NCBI GenBank assembly: GCA_016200365.1
Contig: JACQEW010000270.1
Location: 1-6,435 of the forward strand
Direction of reading: 5' to 3'
Source: Nitrospinota bacterium
GTDB lineage: Bacteria > Nitrospinota > Nitrospinia > UBA9942
DNA length: 6,435 nt
Shown: positions 5,329-6,435 of the stretch, piece after piece
Layout of the letters: every line of letters starts with the position of its first letter
How positions within the stretch are numbered: the stretch's first letter is position 1
The notes under the pieces: model-generated
What the model was told of the DNA's origin: nothing
Databases searched by the model: none
Seen by the model: the letters and a program-made list of their open reading frames with translations, nothing else
Position numbers and translations under genes: made by a program

Positions 5329-5573
5329 AAATTCTTCCTCTCCATCCGAAAATCAGCAATTATCTCAAAAATAGAAACCTTGAAAAGAAATTTGAGAAAC
5401 AGATAAGGTTTTTTGAGAAGAATCCCTTCCACCCAAGCTTAAAAACCGAGCTGCTTGAGCCGAGAAATATGCGTATATGGAGTTTCAGGATAGACCGAAA
5501 ATATAGGGCAATTTTTATCTTCCATGAAAAAGATACTGTTGAGATTATTGATGTAAACGACCATTATCAATAA
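5325..5573 (+). CDS. RelE/YafQ/YoeB-like mRNA interferase toxin
   Basis: This 82-residue basic protein has the RelE/ParE-fold pattern: helices rich in Lys and Phe (YLKNRNLEKKFEKQIRFFEKNP), then HPSLKTELLEPRNMRIWSFRIDRKYRAIFIF, and a C-terminal strand EIIDVNDHYQ. Residues Arg58, Arg61, His80 and Tyr81 occupy positions comparable to those used by RelE/YoeB-type ribosome-dependent endonucleases to cut mRNA in the ribosomal A site. It starts with GTG at 5325, overlapping the antitoxin stop as GTGA, with no Shine-Dalgarno of its own, so translation is probably coupled to the antitoxin. The reading frame looks complete and undamaged. ParE-type gyrase poisons share the fold, but the His-Tyr tail favours an RNase. 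Confidence 0.8.
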   Translation: MKILPLHPKISNYLKNRNLEKKFEKQIRFFEKNPFHPSLKTELLEPRNMRIWSFRIDRKYRAIFIFHEKDTVEIIDVNDHYQ

Positions 5574-5673
5574 TAGTCTTAATACTTAAGTCACCATAGA
5601 CTTTAATAGAAGGGGAATAAGGGGGATACGGATTTTGTAATTTTATCGCGGAAAAGGGTAAAAGGGTAAAAGT
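5574..5673. other. Short non-coding spacer between toxin and reverse transcriptase genes
   Basis: About 100 bases separate these convergent genes. The spacer contains AGAAGGGGAATAAGGGGGATACGG (5610-5633), which resembles the G-run half of the panE-internal repeat, and the tandem pair AAAAGGGTAAAAGGGTAAAAG (5653-5673). No clear terminator hairpin, template repeat or small gene was found by eye. Confidence 0.4.
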
Positions 5674-6435
5674 TTAAAGTGTAACTACTGTCCTGAATGA
5701 AGCTATGGAAAAATCAGTCTTTTCAAATACACTCCTCCTCAATCCGAATGTATCCGCATGGCTTGCGTGTCCAATCCAGCTTTGCACAGAGGCATTCATC
5801 TTTTCAAAGGTAATATATCCAAGACGGTAAAGCGCATTCATCCGTTTCAGTTTTTTTATAAACCCCATACTGTTATCCTTCCTCAACAATCTATGTGTCG
5901 TGAAAACCCTATATCCAAGATGGTCAATGCCGGTAGATACAGATGCAACATAAGTTTTTTTAGAATGAAGTTTGATCCTGTCTTTTTCTAAAAACTTCTC
6001 TACACATGCCTTTATCTCACAAAGTCTTTTTTTATCATTTTCAAACACTGTTATGTCATCAACATATCTGATGTAATATCTGCACTTGAGGTTTTCTTTC
6101 AAATAATGGTCTAAATCGTTAAGATAGATATTTGCAAAAAACTGACTCGTCAGATTGCCAATGGGTATTCCTTTTCTCCTTGTAAAAGGTTTAAAAATAT
6201 CATCTCCAGTAAAATAATCAATTACTTCCTCCTGTTTATTGCTTCCATCAATAATAGTTTTAAAAAGCCATAAGGTATCTTTGCATTTTATCTTTCTCTT
6301 TATCTTTTCAAAAAGTATCCCATGGTCTATACTGGGAAAATATTTCTTTATATCAGCCTTGAGGACATATCTATTCTTTCTGCAAAACTCCGTAAATCTA
6401 TCCACTGCCCTGTGTGTGCCTTTGTCTTTTCGGCA
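5674..6435 (-). CDS. Reverse transcriptase of the diversity-generating retroelement (DGR) class, partial
   Basis: The frame is open from the window edge (6435) to TAA at 5676-5674, giving 253 residues; the true start lies outside, since codons for CRKDKGTHRAVDRF continue past the GTG at 6405. Counting from the edge, RT motif A is ADIKKYFPSID with Asp28. GIPIGNLTSQFFANIYLNDLD follows at about 89-109, and the catalytic YVDD is at 124-127. The IGNLTSQ form replaces the QGxxxSP motif of retroviral and group II intron enzymes and is diagnostic of DGR RTs. The C-terminal part, LGYRVFTTHRLLRK then QSWIGHASHADTFGLR, also matches that class. In a DGR the RT, with Avd, copies a template RNA with adenine mutagenesis into a variable gene. 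Missing N-terminal residues are probably 60-100. No template repeat, Avd or target gene is in view. Confidence 0.85.
   Translation of the reverse strand, partial: CRKDKGTHRAVDRFTEFCRKNRYVLKADIKKYFPSIDHGILFEKIKRKIKCKDTLWLFKTIIDGSNKQEEVIDYFTGDDIFKPFTRRKGIPIGNLTSQFFANIYLNDLDHYLKENLKCRYYIRYVDDITVFENDKKRLCEIKACVEKFLEKDRIKLHSKKTYVASVSTGIDHLGYRVFTTHRLLRKDNSMGFIKKLKRMNALYRLGYITFEKMNASVQSWIGHASHADTFGLRRSVFEKTDFSIASFRTVVTL

Noticed and set aside
5574..5673. DGR template repeat immediately downstream of the RT
   Set aside because: The spacer is short, made of G-run and AAAGGGT-type simple repeats, and has no matching near-copy elsewhere in the window by eye.
6403..6405. GTG at 6405 as the start of the reverse transcriptase
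   Set aside because: The frame stays open to the window edge, and the upstream residues CRKDKGTHRAV fit the RT family, so the real start is outside.
5674..6435. Group II intron or retron reverse transcriptase
   Set aside because: The IGNLTSQ motif, the QSWIGHASHADT tail and the lack of maturase/HNH or msr-msd-like sequence in view favour the DGR class.

Overview
The window looks like a decaying, repeat-rich stretch of a Gram-negative, moderately AT-rich chromosome. A TonB-dependent receptor fragment implies an outer membrane. The CACAGAG-type intergenic repeats, the NPPLIPLYKRG-coding repeat and a DGR-type reverse transcriptase are a combination I associate with environmental lineages such as Nitrospirota, Brocadiales-type Planctomycetes and some former Deltaproteobacteria. 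The lineage is an inference and cannot be settled from this window.

Left part (1-1200): the first bases hold the start of a minus-strand gene whose Shine-Dalgarno can pair with an upstream inverted repeat. Next comes the C-terminal barrel of a TonB-dependent receptor that has lost its N-terminus, then a roughly 185 bp inverted-repeat element that still encodes the first ~20 residues of a GxxExxY-family protein.

Middle part (1207-3420): two plus-strand carotenoid genes, a two-domain lycopene cyclase-like membrane protein and a CruF/DUF422-like protein. CACAGAG-type inverted-repeat elements lie before the first gene, between the two, and after the second. Together the pair points to end-group modification (cyclisation or hydration) of a C40 or longer carotenoid. 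No phytoene synthase or desaturase is visible here.

Centre-right (3421-5000): a promoter precedes a 28-residue membrane microprotein and a peroxiredoxin gene with an in-frame internal deletion. These converge, across a long hairpin, on a minus-strand ketopantoate reductase (panE-like) gene. That gene carries an in-frame palindromic repeat insertion in a surface-loop position.

Right part (5060-6435): a type II toxin-antitoxin pair overlapping by 4 bp, then on the minus strand most of a reverse transcriptase of the diversity-generating retroelement (DGR) class, cut by the window edge. Template repeat, Avd and variable target gene are not seen and would be expected beyond position 6435. The RT is the strongest lead to a larger system. 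The GxxExxY remnant and the panE insertion are the clearest new observations fully inside the window.
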